From Acidimicrobiaceae bacterium (GTDB lineage Bacteria; Actinomycetota; Acidimicrobiia; Acidimicrobiales; RAAP-2): a DNA stretch of 14,743 nucleotides. The stretch is taken from assembly GCA_030838245.1 (NCBI GenBank), contig JAUTXB010000259.1, positions 1 through 14,743 on the forward strand, given 5' to 3'. The position numbers and the translations under genes are program-made. Each line of letters opens with the position of its first letter. The first letter of the stretch is position 1. This document shows positions 1 through 7,243 of the stretch, in pieces. Below the pieces are notes generated by a model. That model was not told the origin of the DNA. It saw nothing but the letters and a program-made list of their open reading frames with translations, and did not search any database.

Positions 1-1853
1 CTCTCGGGATCGCCGCTGCCCTTCGGGCGCGCGAGGTCACTGGTGTCGGGCAGCGGGTGACGACGTCGCTGTTGCAGGGAGCGCTCGCTTCCGTCTCGCT
101 CGTCTGGCAGAGGGTCGAGAACCCCGATGCCCCCCTCTATTGGATGTGGCCCGTCGACTCACGATCCATCGAAGGCCTCTACGAATGCGCCGATGGGAAG
201 TGGGTGCACCACTGGACGGTCCGCCCTCGGTGGGTCTTCGCGTCGGCCGAGCAGGATGAGCTCAGTGCCGTGAGCCTGGACACCTCGTATCGAGACGATC
301 CGGACCGGGTGTCGATGGAGCCTGACGGGTTGCTGACCGGCATCTTCTTGCATCCCCTGTTCACCGAAGCGTTCAAGAAGTTCCCAGCCAAGGAGTGGGA
401 GCAGGCGGGCGAGGCGGCAGGGCTGGGAGTGACGGTCGTTCGCTCGCCGGGAGAAGCATTGGCCGACGAATTGTTCCTAGCCGACGGTTGCGTGGTGGAG
501 GTCGACGACCCCGAGGTGGGACCGATTCGTCATGCCGGGTCGCTGCTCGAGTTCTCCGCTACCCCGGGTGCGATATCGGGCCCGGCGCCGCGCTCGGGCC
601 AGCACACCGATGAGGTGCTCGGCGAGGCGAGCCAGGCCAACGGAGCGGTCACGGCGCCCGGACCCGAGGGACAGCACCTGAACCATCCGTTGGAAGGGGT
701 GCGAGTGCTCGACCTCGGCCTCGGAGTGGCCGGGCCGTTCACCGGCAGGGTCCTGGCCGATCTCGGCGCCGACGTCATCAAGGTTCACGCCCTCCATGAC
801 ACGTACTGGGCCGGCACCCACATGGGGCTCGGGACGAACCGGGGCAAGCGGAGCATCGCCTTGAACTTGAAGCACGAAGGGGGACGTGGCGCCCTCGACA
901 AGCTGATCGCACAGGCCGACGTCCTCACCGTGAACTGGCGGCCTGGAGCGGCCGCACGGCTCGGTATCGACTACGAGACATTGAAAGAGCGCTACCCGAG
1001 ACTGGTGTACTGCAATACCCGGGGCTATGAGAAGGGACCTCGCTCGAGCCTCCCGGGCACGGACCAGAACGCAGCTGCTCTCACCGGCAGCGAATGGGAA
1101 GACGGTGCGTGCGATGCCGGCAATCCACCGCTGTGGAGCCGCTCGAACATGGGGGACACCGGCAATGCCCTTTTGGCGGCCATCGCCATTGCCGCCGCCC
1201 TCTATCACCGCGATAGGACCGGTGAAGGTCAGGAAGTGAGCACCTCGATCGTCAATGCCGGGTTGCTGCACACCTCGTATGCTTGGATACACGCCGATGG
1301 GAGTCCCGGCGACTGGGAGCACGTCGACGGCCAGCAGTACGGGTTGTCGCCCTTCTATCGGCTGTACGAATGTGCCGATGAGCGCTGGGTGTTCTTGGCC
1401 GCCGTCTCTGAACAGGAGCGAGAACGACTCGTATCCGTCATCGGCCAAGCGATACCGGGCCTTCAAGACGGCCAGGCCGACGACGACACGTTGTCGAAGG
1501 CCCTTGCCGCCCACTTCCTCGAACGGCCTGCGGCACAATGGTTCGCTGAACTGGACAAGGCGGGCGTGCCGGTCGAGATCGTGGACGAAGCTTTCTGCCG
1601 CACGCTGTTCGACGACGAGGATGCTCAGGCGTCACAGCTGGTCAGCACGACATGGGCAGGCAATGTCGGGCGCTTCGAGGACCCCGGGCTGCTTGTCAAC
1701 GTGGCGCCGGCTACCGCGGTGGTCCAGCGCGGCCCCGCCTTGTGCGGTGAACATACGAGGCAGCTCCTGAGAGAGCACGGGTACTCCGATGACGAAGTCG
1801 ACGCACTGGCGGCCACCGGTGCGGTGCTCGATGCCAAGGTGGTCCGGCCATGA
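1..1853 (+). CDS. Tandem-domain CaiB/BaiF (class III) CoA-transferase, 5' end missing
   Basis: Class III CoA-transferases move CoA between acyl-CoA and free acids in the cytosol. The reading frame is open from base 3, and the bases before the GTG at 57 already encode family-like sequence (GIAAALRAREVTGVGQR), so that GTG is internal and the true start lies left of the window. Numbering from that GTG, residues 1-190 are the second half of one CaiB domain. After a Gly/Pro-rich linker a complete second domain starts near residue 210 (PLEGVRVLDL, then LADLGADVIKV). D336 in LPGTDQNAA is the likely catalytic aspartate. Both domains carry the block LYECAD-x2-WV; its DNA (180-195 and 1365-1380) differs at one base in 16, a trace of internal duplication. 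It overlaps the next gene by ATGA. The substrate is not readable from sequence. Confidence 0.92.
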   Translation, partial: LGIAAALRAREVTGVGQRVTTSLLQGALASVSLVWQRVENPDAPLYWMWPVDSRSIEGLYECADGKWVHHWTVRPRWVFASAEQDELSAVSLDTSYRDDPDRVSMEPDGLLTGIFLHPLFTEAFKKFPAKEWEQAGEAAGLGVTVVRSPGEALADELFLADGCVVEVDDPEVGPIRHAGSLLEFSATPGAISGPAPRSGQHTDEVLGEASQANGAVTAPGPEGQHLNHPLEGVRVLDLGLGVAGPFTGRVLADLGADVIKVHALHDTYWAGTHMGLGTNRGKRSIALNLKHEGGRGALDKLIAQADVLTVNWRPGAAARLGIDYETLKERYPRLVYCNTRGYEKGPRSSLPGTDQNAAALTGSEWEDGACDAGNPPLWSRSNMGDTGNALLAAIAIAAALYHRDRTGEGQEVSTSIVNAGLLHTSYAWIHADGSPGDWEHVDGQQYGLSPFYRLYECADERWVFLAAVSEQERERLVSVIGQAIPGLQDGQADDDTLSKALAAHFLERPAAQWFAELDKAGVPVEIVDEAFCRTLFDDEDAQASQLVSTTWAGNVGRFEDPGLLVNVAPATAVVQRGPALCGEHTRQLLREHGYSDDEVDALAATGAVLDAKVVRP

Positions 1854-2272
1854 GTGGCGAGGCCGATATCGTGAGGCCTGCCCCCATCGTGACCGAAGAC
1901 AGCCAGGCCTATTGGCAGGCGGCGGCCGAAGGGCGTCTCGTCGCCCAACGCTGTTCGGGGTGCGGTCGGCTGCGGCACCCCCCACGACCGATGTGTCCGT
2001 GGTGTCACTCCATCGAGCACACCATGGTCGACCTGGCCGGTACCGGTGTGGTGTACAGCTACTCCTTCCTGCACCATCCCCAAAACCCCGCCTTCACCTA
2101 TCCGGTTCTGGCTGTCCTGGTCGAGCTGGACGAGGGCGTTCGCGTTCTCTCCAACCTTGTCGGCACCGACCCGAGCGATATCTCCATCGGTTTGCCGGTC
2201 GAGGTCCGCTTCGAGCCGACGAGCGACGGCATGGCCGTCCCGGTATTCGTCAGACGGGAGGTCGAGGTATGA
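1850..2272 (+). CDS. DUF35 zinc-ribbon/OB-fold protein, partner of the adjacent Ltp2-like aldolase (pair 1)
   Basis: A 140-residue stand-alone DUF35 protein. A short helical segment (YWQAAAEGRL, 21-30) leads into a rubredoxin-like zinc ribbon with Cys35, Cys38, Cys49 and Cys52, then an OB-fold (about 55-135, with VYSYSFLHHP and LVELDEGVRVLSNL). In steroid degraders the DUF35 part of ChsH2 binds the Ltp2 aldolase and is needed for its activity; there it is fused to a MaoC hydratase domain, which is absent here. The start is the ATG in the ATGA overlap with the CoA-transferase, seven bases after AAGGTGG, and the stop overlaps the next ATG in the same way, so the two products are probably made in step. 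Family assignment is firm; the accessory-subunit role is inferred from the neighbour. Confidence 0.9.
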   Translation: MSGEADIVRPAPIVTEDSQAYWQAAAEGRLVAQRCSGCGRLRHPPRPMCPWCHSIEHTMVDLAGTGVVYSYSFLHHPQNPAFTYPVLAVLVELDEGVRVLSNLVGTDPSDISIGLPVEVRFEPTSDGMAVPVFVRREVEV

Positions 2273-3435
2273 GTGCCAAGCTGAGTGGGGCCGCGGCGAT
2301 TGCCGGAATCGGCCAGACCGAGTTCTCCAAGGCGGCCGGACGCAGCGAGACCCAGCTGGCCAGCGAAGCTATTGTTGCAGCACTCGACGACGCCGGATTG
2401 TCGACCGACGACGTCGACGGCCTGGTGAGTTACACCATCGATCCGGTTGAAGAGACAGAGCTGGTGCGTGCGCTCGGGATCCCCGAGGTCAACTTCTCCA
2501 GTCGAGTTCCCTACGGGGGCGGCGGTTCGCAAGGGGTCTTACTTCATGCTGCCACCGCTGTAGCCGCCGGGGCGGCCAACGTAGTGGTGGCCTATCGCTC
2601 GATCCGGGCTCGGTCCGGCGCTCGCTTCGGTCGTGCCGCGGTGGGAGCCCGCCCGACCTCGGCCCACTCGGGTTCGACCGCGATGCAGTGGTGCTTTCCG
2701 TACGGGGTGCTGACTCCGGCATCGTGGATGTCGCTGAACGCCACCCGGTACATGCATGCCTCCGGCGCCACCAATGAGGACTTCGGCCGGGCTGTCGTGC
2801 AGTTCCGGGACTATGCCGCCAACAACCCCAACGCCCATTTCTTCGGTCGCCCGATCACCTTGGAAGAGCACCAGGCGTCGCGCTGGATCGCCGAACCCTC
2901 GATCCGTCTCTTCGACTGTTGCCAGGAGACCGACGGCTCCGTGGCTCTGGTCATCACCAGCAGCGACCGGACCGACGGTCGTCAGGAGCCGATTGTCATC
3001 GCCGCCGCGGCCGGGGCCGGCCTGTTCGAAGAGGAAATCGCCAGCAATCATTACCGGCCAGAGATCGCCAAGATGGACGGCTCCATGGCGACAGCCGACC
3101 ACCTGTTCGGAGACTTCGGAATCGGACGTGACGACATCGATGTGGCGATGATCTACGACGCGTTCTCGCCGATCTTCTTCATGCAGCTCGAAGCCCTGGG
3201 GTTCTGCCAATTCGGCGAAGCGAAGGAGTTCGTGGCCGATGGGCATCTCGGGCCCAAGGGCAGGCTTCCCTGCAACACCAACGGCGGGCTCATCGGCGAG
3301 GGCTATATCCACGGGCTCAACCTGACGCTCGAGGCCGTTCGGCAATTGCGGGGAACGTCGGCCAACCAGCTCGATGATCCCCGTACGGCATTGGTGTTCG
3401 CCAGTCGAACTGGTGTCATCTTGCAGCGGGCCTGA
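2269..3435 (+). CDS. Ltp2-like thiolase-fold aldolase (lipid-transfer protein/SCP2-thiolase family), pair 1
   Basis: A 388-residue thiolase-fold protein beginning with AAIAGIGQTEFSKAAGRSE, typical of the Ltp2/SCP2-thiolase group. The frame is open much further upstream, but the ATG at 2269 has GGGAGG seven bases before it, sits in an ATGA overlap and gives the family's length. Where thiolases carry the nucleophilic Cys (CSSG) it has glycines (GGGG, 83-86). Where they carry the GHP histidine after NxxGG it has Tyr346 (NTNGGLIGEGYIHG). Mycobacterial Ltp2 shows the same losses and cleaves beta-hydroxyacyl-CoA by retro-aldol reaction with its DUF35 partner. Other shared blocks are FDCCQETDGS (215-224) and MIYDAFSP (294-301). 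Likely products are a ketone or aldehyde plus acetyl- or propionyl-CoA. The exact substrate is unknown; automatic annotation would probably call it acetyl-CoA acetyltransferase. Confidence 0.88.
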   Translation: MSAKLSGAAAIAGIGQTEFSKAAGRSETQLASEAIVAALDDAGLSTDDVDGLVSYTIDPVEETELVRALGIPEVNFSSRVPYGGGGSQGVLLHAATAVAAGAANVVVAYRSIRARSGARFGRAAVGARPTSAHSGSTAMQWCFPYGVLTPASWMSLNATRYMHASGATNEDFGRAVVQFRDYAANNPNAHFFGRPITLEEHQASRWIAEPSIRLFDCCQETDGSVALVITSSDRTDGRQEPIVIAAAAGAGLFEEEIASNHYRPEIAKMDGSMATADHLFGDFGIGRDDIDVAMIYDAFSPIFFMQLEALGFCQFGEAKEFVADGHLGPKGRLPCNTNGGLIGEGYIHGLNLTLEAVRQLRGTSANQLDDPRTALVFASRTGVILQRA

Positions 3436-3444
3436 CCAGGCCCG
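3427..3444 (+). terminator. Small GC-rich hairpin over the stop codon of the pair 1 aldolase gene
   Basis: CGGGCCT and AGGCCCG form a perfect 7-bp stem around a 4-base loop, and the TGA stop (3433-3435) lies inside it. There is no following T-run, so it is not a classical intrinsic terminator. Its position between two convergent genes would suit a weak or Rho-assisted stop. No other clear structure was seen in 3445-3554. Confidence 0.3.
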
Positions 3445-3554
3445 TCCGGAGTCATTGTGAGCCAGCACGCCGAGGTCGGGAATGCCTTCCTCTATTGGGA
3501 TCCGTACTCACACTGGGCAAGCTCCGAAAGCTCTTAGCCAGTGCCGTCGTCGGA

Positions 3555-4676
3555 CTAGAGATTCCAGACGCGGGCAGCGTTGCCACTGAGGACAAGCTCT
3601 CGCTCGTGCTCGTCGACTCCGTCGAACATCTCATTGACGATGGTACGAGAATTGGGCCAGCTCGACACCGGATGCGGGTAGTCAGATGACCACATGATGT
3701 TCTCGATTCCGAGACGGTCGTGGGCATGTCGGACGGCATCGGGTTCGTCGATAAAGGTCAGGAACACGTTTTGGCGGAAGTAGTGACTCGGGAGCTCGGT
3801 TATGGCTGGGAATTCGTAACCCTGGCGCGTCATCAGGTCGTCGACTATGTAGAGCCACCACGACACCCAGCCCAGTCCGGGTTCGACGAACACCACCTTG
3901 AGACGGGAGAACCGTTCGAACACTCCGCCCATGACCCACATCCCGAATGCCTCTGCCGCAGACAAGGGCACGCATGGTACGAAGATTCCCTTTTGCGGCG
4001 TCGGGTCACGCATGGCCAGGTCTTCCAGCGCCGTGTTCATCCCGATGTGGCAACAGATCGGCAGGTCGGTATCTTGGATGACCGACCACAACGGGTCGTA
4101 GCGTTGGTCCCAGTAGTCGGGAAGTCCGAGCTCGGCGGGAAAGACCGGCAGTTGAAGCGACTTGCACCCTTGTGCCGCCGCTCGTTTCACCTCTTCGACG
4201 GCGGCGTCGATGTCGTGGATCGGGATCGGGTAGGACACGACCAGGCGCTTCGGATCGGCAGAGGCGAACTCGGCGAGGGTGTCGTTGAACGCCCGTGTCG
4301 ATTCCTTCCACCCGTTCTTGACCATGTAGAGGTAGCGAAAGGCGCTGACCTCACAGTAGGTGGCCGACGCCGCCACCCCGTCGAGGTCCATGTCCTTGAG
4401 GCGCTCGTTGGCATCGGTGTGCCCCAGGCGTTCGCTGGCCGCATGTTTGCGGTTGCTGGCCATGCTGACGGTGGGATCGGGCGCCAGACCTTGCTGTTCG
4501 CGCCAGCGCTGGTTGGCGGTCGAGGAAGCCATGGCCATGACCGACTTGCGAAACGTATTGACGGCATCGTCGTAGTCGTCATGAAACTTGGCCGCCAGGT
4601 TCTTCTTGACGCTCTCATGGCTCAGGTCGACGTGGTCATCCGAAGAGATCAAGCGCTCAGTAATCGTTGACACCAT
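3555..4676 (-). CDS. Amidohydrolase family 2 protein (ACMSD-like metal-dependent hydrolase/decarboxylase)
   Basis: A 373-residue TIM-barrel metallohydrolase of the amidohydrolase-2 family, whose members hydrolyse amides or lactones, or decarboxylate (ACMSD, gamma-resorcylate decarboxylase). Visible metal-site candidates are D13/H15 (ISSDDHVD near the N-terminus), H210 (PICCHIGMN) and D332 (MWSSDYPHP), in the family order. The frame is open to 4775, but ATG 4676 has GGAGGAGG five bases upstream and the sequence before it is not family-like. The gene converges with the pair 1 aldolase gene. A palindromic operator candidate with an overlapping -10-like TATAGT lies just upstream, so it probably has its own regulated promoter 3' of the crotonase gene. 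Whether it hydrolyses or decarboxylates cannot be told from sequence. Confidence 0.88.
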   Translation of the reverse strand: MVSTITERLISSDDHVDLSHESVKKNLAAKFHDDYDDAVNTFRKSVMAMASSTANQRWREQQGLAPDPTVSMASNRKHAASERLGHTDANERLKDMDLDGVAASATYCEVSAFRYLYMVKNGWKESTRAFNDTLAEFASADPKRLVVSYPIPIHDIDAAVEEVKRAAAQGCKSLQLPVFPAELGLPDYWDQRYDPLWSVIQDTDLPICCHIGMNTALEDLAMRDPTPQKGIFVPCVPLSAAEAFGMWVMGGVFERFSRLKVVFVEPGLGWVSWWLYIVDDLMTRQGYEFPAITELPSHYFRQNVFLTFIDEPDAVRHAHDRLGIENIMWSSDYPHPVSSWPNSRTIVNEMFDGVDEHERELVLSGNAARVWNL

Positions 4677-4697
4677 CAGGGCCTCCTCCGACCGGCA

Positions 4698-4711
4698 ATA
4701 GCAACTACTAT
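4698..4711. promoter_or_regulatory. Operator candidate ATAG-N6-CTAT before the amidohydrolase gene
   Basis: ATAGCAACTACTAT has perfect 4-bp arms around a 6-base core. Read on the minus strand it overlaps a good -10-like hexamer, TATAGT (4712-4707), which would place transcription start near 4700, just upstream of the amidohydrolase Shine-Dalgarno. The site lies 21 bases before the ATG, a repressor position. The same arms recur at 5644, 12502 and 12523 and nearly at 14370, always between genes. No convincing -35 was seen. Confidence 0.65.
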
Positions 4712-4778
4712 AACCGTCTCGCGCTCGGGTTGGGGAAGGCAGCATGCCCCACAAGGCCGTCCGGTGGTTGGGCACGCT

Positions 4779-5537
4779 CTACCACGTTGGCGTGCGCTTT
4801 TCGACGAATGCGGCCACCCCCTCTTCCATTTCTTCTCGGAGCAGGGGATCGTCATAGGTTCGCTTCGTCTCGGCCCACGCAGATGCGGCTCCGTCCATTG
4901 CCGTCTTCCACATGAGTTGCCTGGTGCGGGCGACGGCGCGAGGGCCGTTGGCCGCGATGCGGTGGCCGAGAGCTACCGCGACCTCGACCACCTTGTCGGC
5001 CGGCGCGACCCGGTTCACCAAGCCGAGGCTCAGGGCTCGCTGGGCGGTGATGGGGTCGCCGAGAAGGCCGATCTCCAGGGCAACAGCGAGCGGTATGCGG
5101 CCGGGTAGCAGCGTCCCACCGCCACCGGGCACGATGCCGCGCTGTACCTCGGGCAGTCGGAACTCGGCATGGTCGGCGGCAACGGCCAGGTCGCATCGAA
5201 GTACGATCTCGAACCCTCCGCCGGCGGCCGACCCGTTCACCGCTGCGATCAGCGGGACCCTCGCCTCGTCGTTTATTGCCGCATCGAAGGCGGTCACGGC
5301 CTCACGTGCTTCGCCTTGGGAGGTATCGCGCAGCGCTCGGAGGTCCATCCCGGACGAGAAGCTGACCGTGCCCGCTCCTGTGATGACAACGGCACGGGCC
5401 CCCTCCGCCGACGATCTCGAGAGGATCTCGGCCATCTCGTGCAGTGTGGGCAGATCAAGCGCGTTCCGTACATGCTGGCGGTCGATGGTGACGACGACAA
5501 CGTCACCCAGCCGATCGGCGATGATGGTCGGGTCCAA
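4779..5537 (-). CDS. Enoyl-CoA hydratase/isomerase family protein (crotonase)
   Basis: A 252-residue crotonase-fold enzyme, probably adding water to 2-enoyl-CoA to give 3-hydroxyacyl-CoA in the cytosol. From the proposed start, SSGMDL (61-66) and GSAAGGGFE (102-110) form the CoA-thioester oxyanion hole. E110 and E130 (RLPE) match the two catalytic glutamates of classical hydratases and keep their 20-residue spacing, so hydration is chemically plausible. The C-terminal region (EEMEEGVAAFVEKRTPTW) is typical of the family. The frame is open to 5654, but the first 39 residues do not look like the family. TTG at 5537 gives the normal length, with GAGGAGG (5548-5542) four bases upstream. It is divergent from the second DUF35-aldolase pair and could make the beta-hydroxyacyl-CoA those enzymes cleave (inference). 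The start is less certain than the rest. Confidence 0.9.
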   Translation of the reverse strand: MDPTIIADRLGDVVVVTIDRQHVRNALDLPTLHEMAEILSRSSAEGARAVVITGAGTVSFSSGMDLRALRDTSQGEAREAVTAFDAAINDEARVPLIAAVNGSAAGGGFEIVLRCDLAVAADHAEFRLPEVQRGIVPGGGGTLLPGRIPLAVALEIGLLGDPITAQRALSLGLVNRVAPADKVVEVAVALGHRIAANGPRAVARTRQLMWKTAMDGAASAWAETKRTYDDPLLREEMEEGVAAFVEKRTPTW

Positions 5538-5643
5538 GATGCCTCCTCGACACGTGACCGACGCACTGTGCCCGTGGCCGAATCGTGTTGCCGCATGACA
5601 TTGCGCCTGCTGCGCATCCATGAGTAGGTTGCGAGGGCCAAGC

Positions 5644-5657
5644 ATAGTAGCCACTAT
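5644..5657. promoter_or_regulatory. Operator candidate ATAG-N6-CTAT between the divergent crotonase and DUF35 genes
   Basis: ATAGTAGCCACTAT lies in the 146-base divergent gap, 26 bases before the DUF35 start and 106 before the crotonase start. The right arm runs into TATTAC (5655-5660), a possible -10 for the plus-strand operon. On the minus strand the left arm runs into TATGCT (5646-5641), a possible -10 for the crotonase gene. A protein bound here would block both promoters. Confidence 0.65.
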
Positions 5658-5683
5658 TACCTTCGGGGGAGAGGGGCCACGCC

Positions 5684-6088
5684 GTGCCTCATGCGATGGC
5701 GCCGACGCCGGATCGAGACGACGAGTACTTCTGGAATGGGGTCACACAGGGAAGATTGCTGGCCCGCCGGTGTGCCCACTGTCAGCGACTCCAGCACCCG
5801 CCCTCGCCCATGTGCCCGCGGTGTGGCTCGCTGGAGTGGAACGAGTACGAGCTCTCTGGTCGGGGAACGCTACACAGCTGGATCGTCTCGCATCACCCGA
5901 GTGAACCAGACGACGCGGCGAGGATCGTCGCTCTGATCGAGCTGGACGAGGGTATACGGCTGGTCTCGAATCTCCAGGACATCGAACCGGCCGCAGTGGA
6001 GAACGACATTGCCGTCGAGGTCGTGTTCTCGGACGTCGACGGTGTCCAGCTGCCCCAGTTCCGACCGGCACCGAGAAAGGACGCCTGA
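5684..6088 (+). CDS. DUF35 zinc-ribbon/OB-fold protein, partner of the adjacent Ltp2-like aldolase (pair 2)
   Basis: A 134-residue stand-alone DUF35 protein, paralogous to the one at 1850. The helix (EYFWNGVTQGRLL) precedes a zinc ribbon with Cys30, Cys33, Cys44 and Cys47, followed by an OB-fold (HSWIVSHHPSEP, LIELDEGIRLVSNL). GTG 5684 is preferred because a purine-rich GGGGGAGAGGGG stretch ends about eight bases before it; an in-frame ATG at 5696 is possible but would be about 20 bases away. The stop and the following ATG share one base (TGATG), so it is translationally coupled to the aldolase gene, as in pair 1. As there, no MaoC domain is attached. Probable role: obligate partner of the next gene product. 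Confidence 0.9.
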   Translation: MPHAMAPTPDRDDEYFWNGVTQGRLLARRCAHCQRLQHPPSPMCPRCGSLEWNEYELSGRGTLHSWIVSHHPSEPDDAARIVALIELDEGIRLVSNLQDIEPAAVENDIAVEVVFSDVDGVQLPQFRPAPRKDA

Positions 6089-7236
6089 TGCCATCGATCG
6101 GAAATGGGGCGGCGGTGGTCGGCATCGGCCAGACGGAGTTCTCCAAGGACTCAGGACGGAGCGAGCTCCAGCTCTGTGCCGAGGCGGTCCGAGCTGCCAT
6201 CGGCGACGCTGGCCTCGAGCCGTCCGATATCGACGGATGTGTGACGTTCACGATGGACACCAACGACGAGCTGGCTCTCATGCGGACCGTGGGCATCAAG
6301 GAGATGCGCTGGACATCACGAACCCCGTTTGGCGGCGGTGGAGCCTCGGCCACCATCGAACACGCGGCGGCAGCCGTCATCTCGGGCGCCGCCGATGCCG
6401 TCGTCGTCTATCGCGCCTTCAACGAACGCTCCGGGCGGCGTTTCGGTCAGCCCACGCCAGGACCGACCACTCCCTCCATGAACTGGTACCGCCCCTACGG
6501 GCTCGATACCCCGGCCAAGATCTATTCGTTGTGGTTCCAGCGGTACATGCACCGCTACGGCGTCGGGAACGAGGACTTCGGCCGGTATTCGGTGGTGGCT
6601 CGCAAGCACGCGGCGACGAACCCGAGCGCCTGGTACTACCAGCGACCCATCACCCTCGACGACCATCAGAGCTCGCGCTGGATCGTGGAGCCCATCTTGC
6701 GCCTCCTGGATTGTTGCCAGGAGAGCGATGGGGGTGTCGCCCTGGTCGTCACCCGAACCGACAGGGCCAGAGACCTTCGCCAACCACTGGTTCGGATCGA
6801 AGCGGCGACACAGGGCAACCTCTTCGACGGCGACACGATGTTCAATTACTACAGCGCCGACACGTCTCGTTTTGCCGAGGCCGAGTACACGGCCAGACAG
6901 CTCTGGGAGACGACCGGTCTACGACCCAGCGACATCGACGTGGCCATGATCTACGAGAACTTCAGCCCGGTCGTCTTCTACCAGCTCGAGGCCTATGGCT
7001 TCTGCGGACCGGGGGAGGCCAAGGACTTCATCGCTGACGGCAACATCGAAGTCGGGGGAACGCTGCCCGTCAACACCAATGGCGGGCTGCTGGGCGAGGG
7101 CTATATCCACGGGGTGAACAACATCCTCGAGGGTGTCCGCCAATTGCGTGGAACCGCGGCCAACCAGGTGGCCGAGGCTCATCACGTCCTGTGCAGTGCC
7201 GGTCGCAGCGCCGTCGTCCTCGGAGGCGATGGCTGA
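6088..7236 (+). CDS. Ltp2-like thiolase-fold aldolase, pair 2
   Basis: A 382-residue paralogue of the aldolase at 2269; roughly half of the residues match by eye. It resembles mycobacterial Ltp2 even more closely (VGIGQTEFSKDSGRSEL; AYRAFNERSGRRFG would fit the family, here YRAFNERSGRRFG at 108-120). The thiolase Cys position is glycine (FGGGGA, 81-86) and the GHP histidine is Tyr339 (NTNGGLLGEGYIHG). Tyr289 (IYENFSP) is another conserved tyrosine near the expected active site. LLDCCQESDGG (206-216) is shared with pair 1. The predicted reaction is retro-aldol cleavage of a beta-hydroxyacyl-CoA, needing the DUF35 partner. GAGAAAGGA about seven bases upstream supports the ATG. Its 3' end converges on livF with only seven bases between the stops. 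Two different pairs suggest two substrates or two rounds of shortening. Confidence 0.9.
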   Translation: MPSIGNGAAVVGIGQTEFSKDSGRSELQLCAEAVRAAIGDAGLEPSDIDGCVTFTMDTNDELALMRTVGIKEMRWTSRTPFGGGGASATIEHAAAAVISGAADAVVVYRAFNERSGRRFGQPTPGPTTPSMNWYRPYGLDTPAKIYSLWFQRYMHRYGVGNEDFGRYSVVARKHAATNPSAWYYQRPITLDDHQSSRWIVEPILRLLDCCQESDGGVALVVTRTDRARDLRQPLVRIEAATQGNLFDGDTMFNYYSADTSRFAEAEYTARQLWETTGLRPSDIDVAMIYENFSPVVFYQLEAYGFCGPGEAKDFIADGNIEVGGTLPVNTNGGLLGEGYIHGVNNILEGVRQLRGTAANQVAEAHHVLCSAGRSAVVLGGDG

Positions 7237-7243
7237 CTGCAGG

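Noticed and set aside
57..59. GTG as the true start of the first CoA-transferase
   Set aside because: The frame stays open to the window edge and the upstream codons encode CaiB-like sequence, so the gene is truncated by the window and this GTG is internal.
477..1538. 353-codon minus-strand open frame
   Set aside because: It is antisense to the CoA-transferase coding sequence, with no recognisable domain.
1789..2268. 160-codon upstream extension of the pair 1 aldolase
   Set aside because: It overlaps the DUF35 gene in another frame, is rich in Arg/His/Pro without family resemblance, and the ATG at 2269 has a good ribosome-binding site.
3515..3537. AGCT-containing repeat in the gap between pair 1 aldolase and amidohydrolase
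   Set aside because: The arms are only four bases and do not extend; not distinguishable from chance.
3720..4670. 316-codon plus-strand open frame
   Set aside because: It is antisense to the amidohydrolase, which has clear family motifs and a ribosome-binding site.
4779..5654. Longer crotonase starting at ATG 5654 or ATG 5621
   Set aside because: The extra N-terminal residues do not resemble the family, and the longer frame would run into the operator at 5644; TTG 5537 gives normal length with a strong Shine-Dalgarno, though a short spacing.
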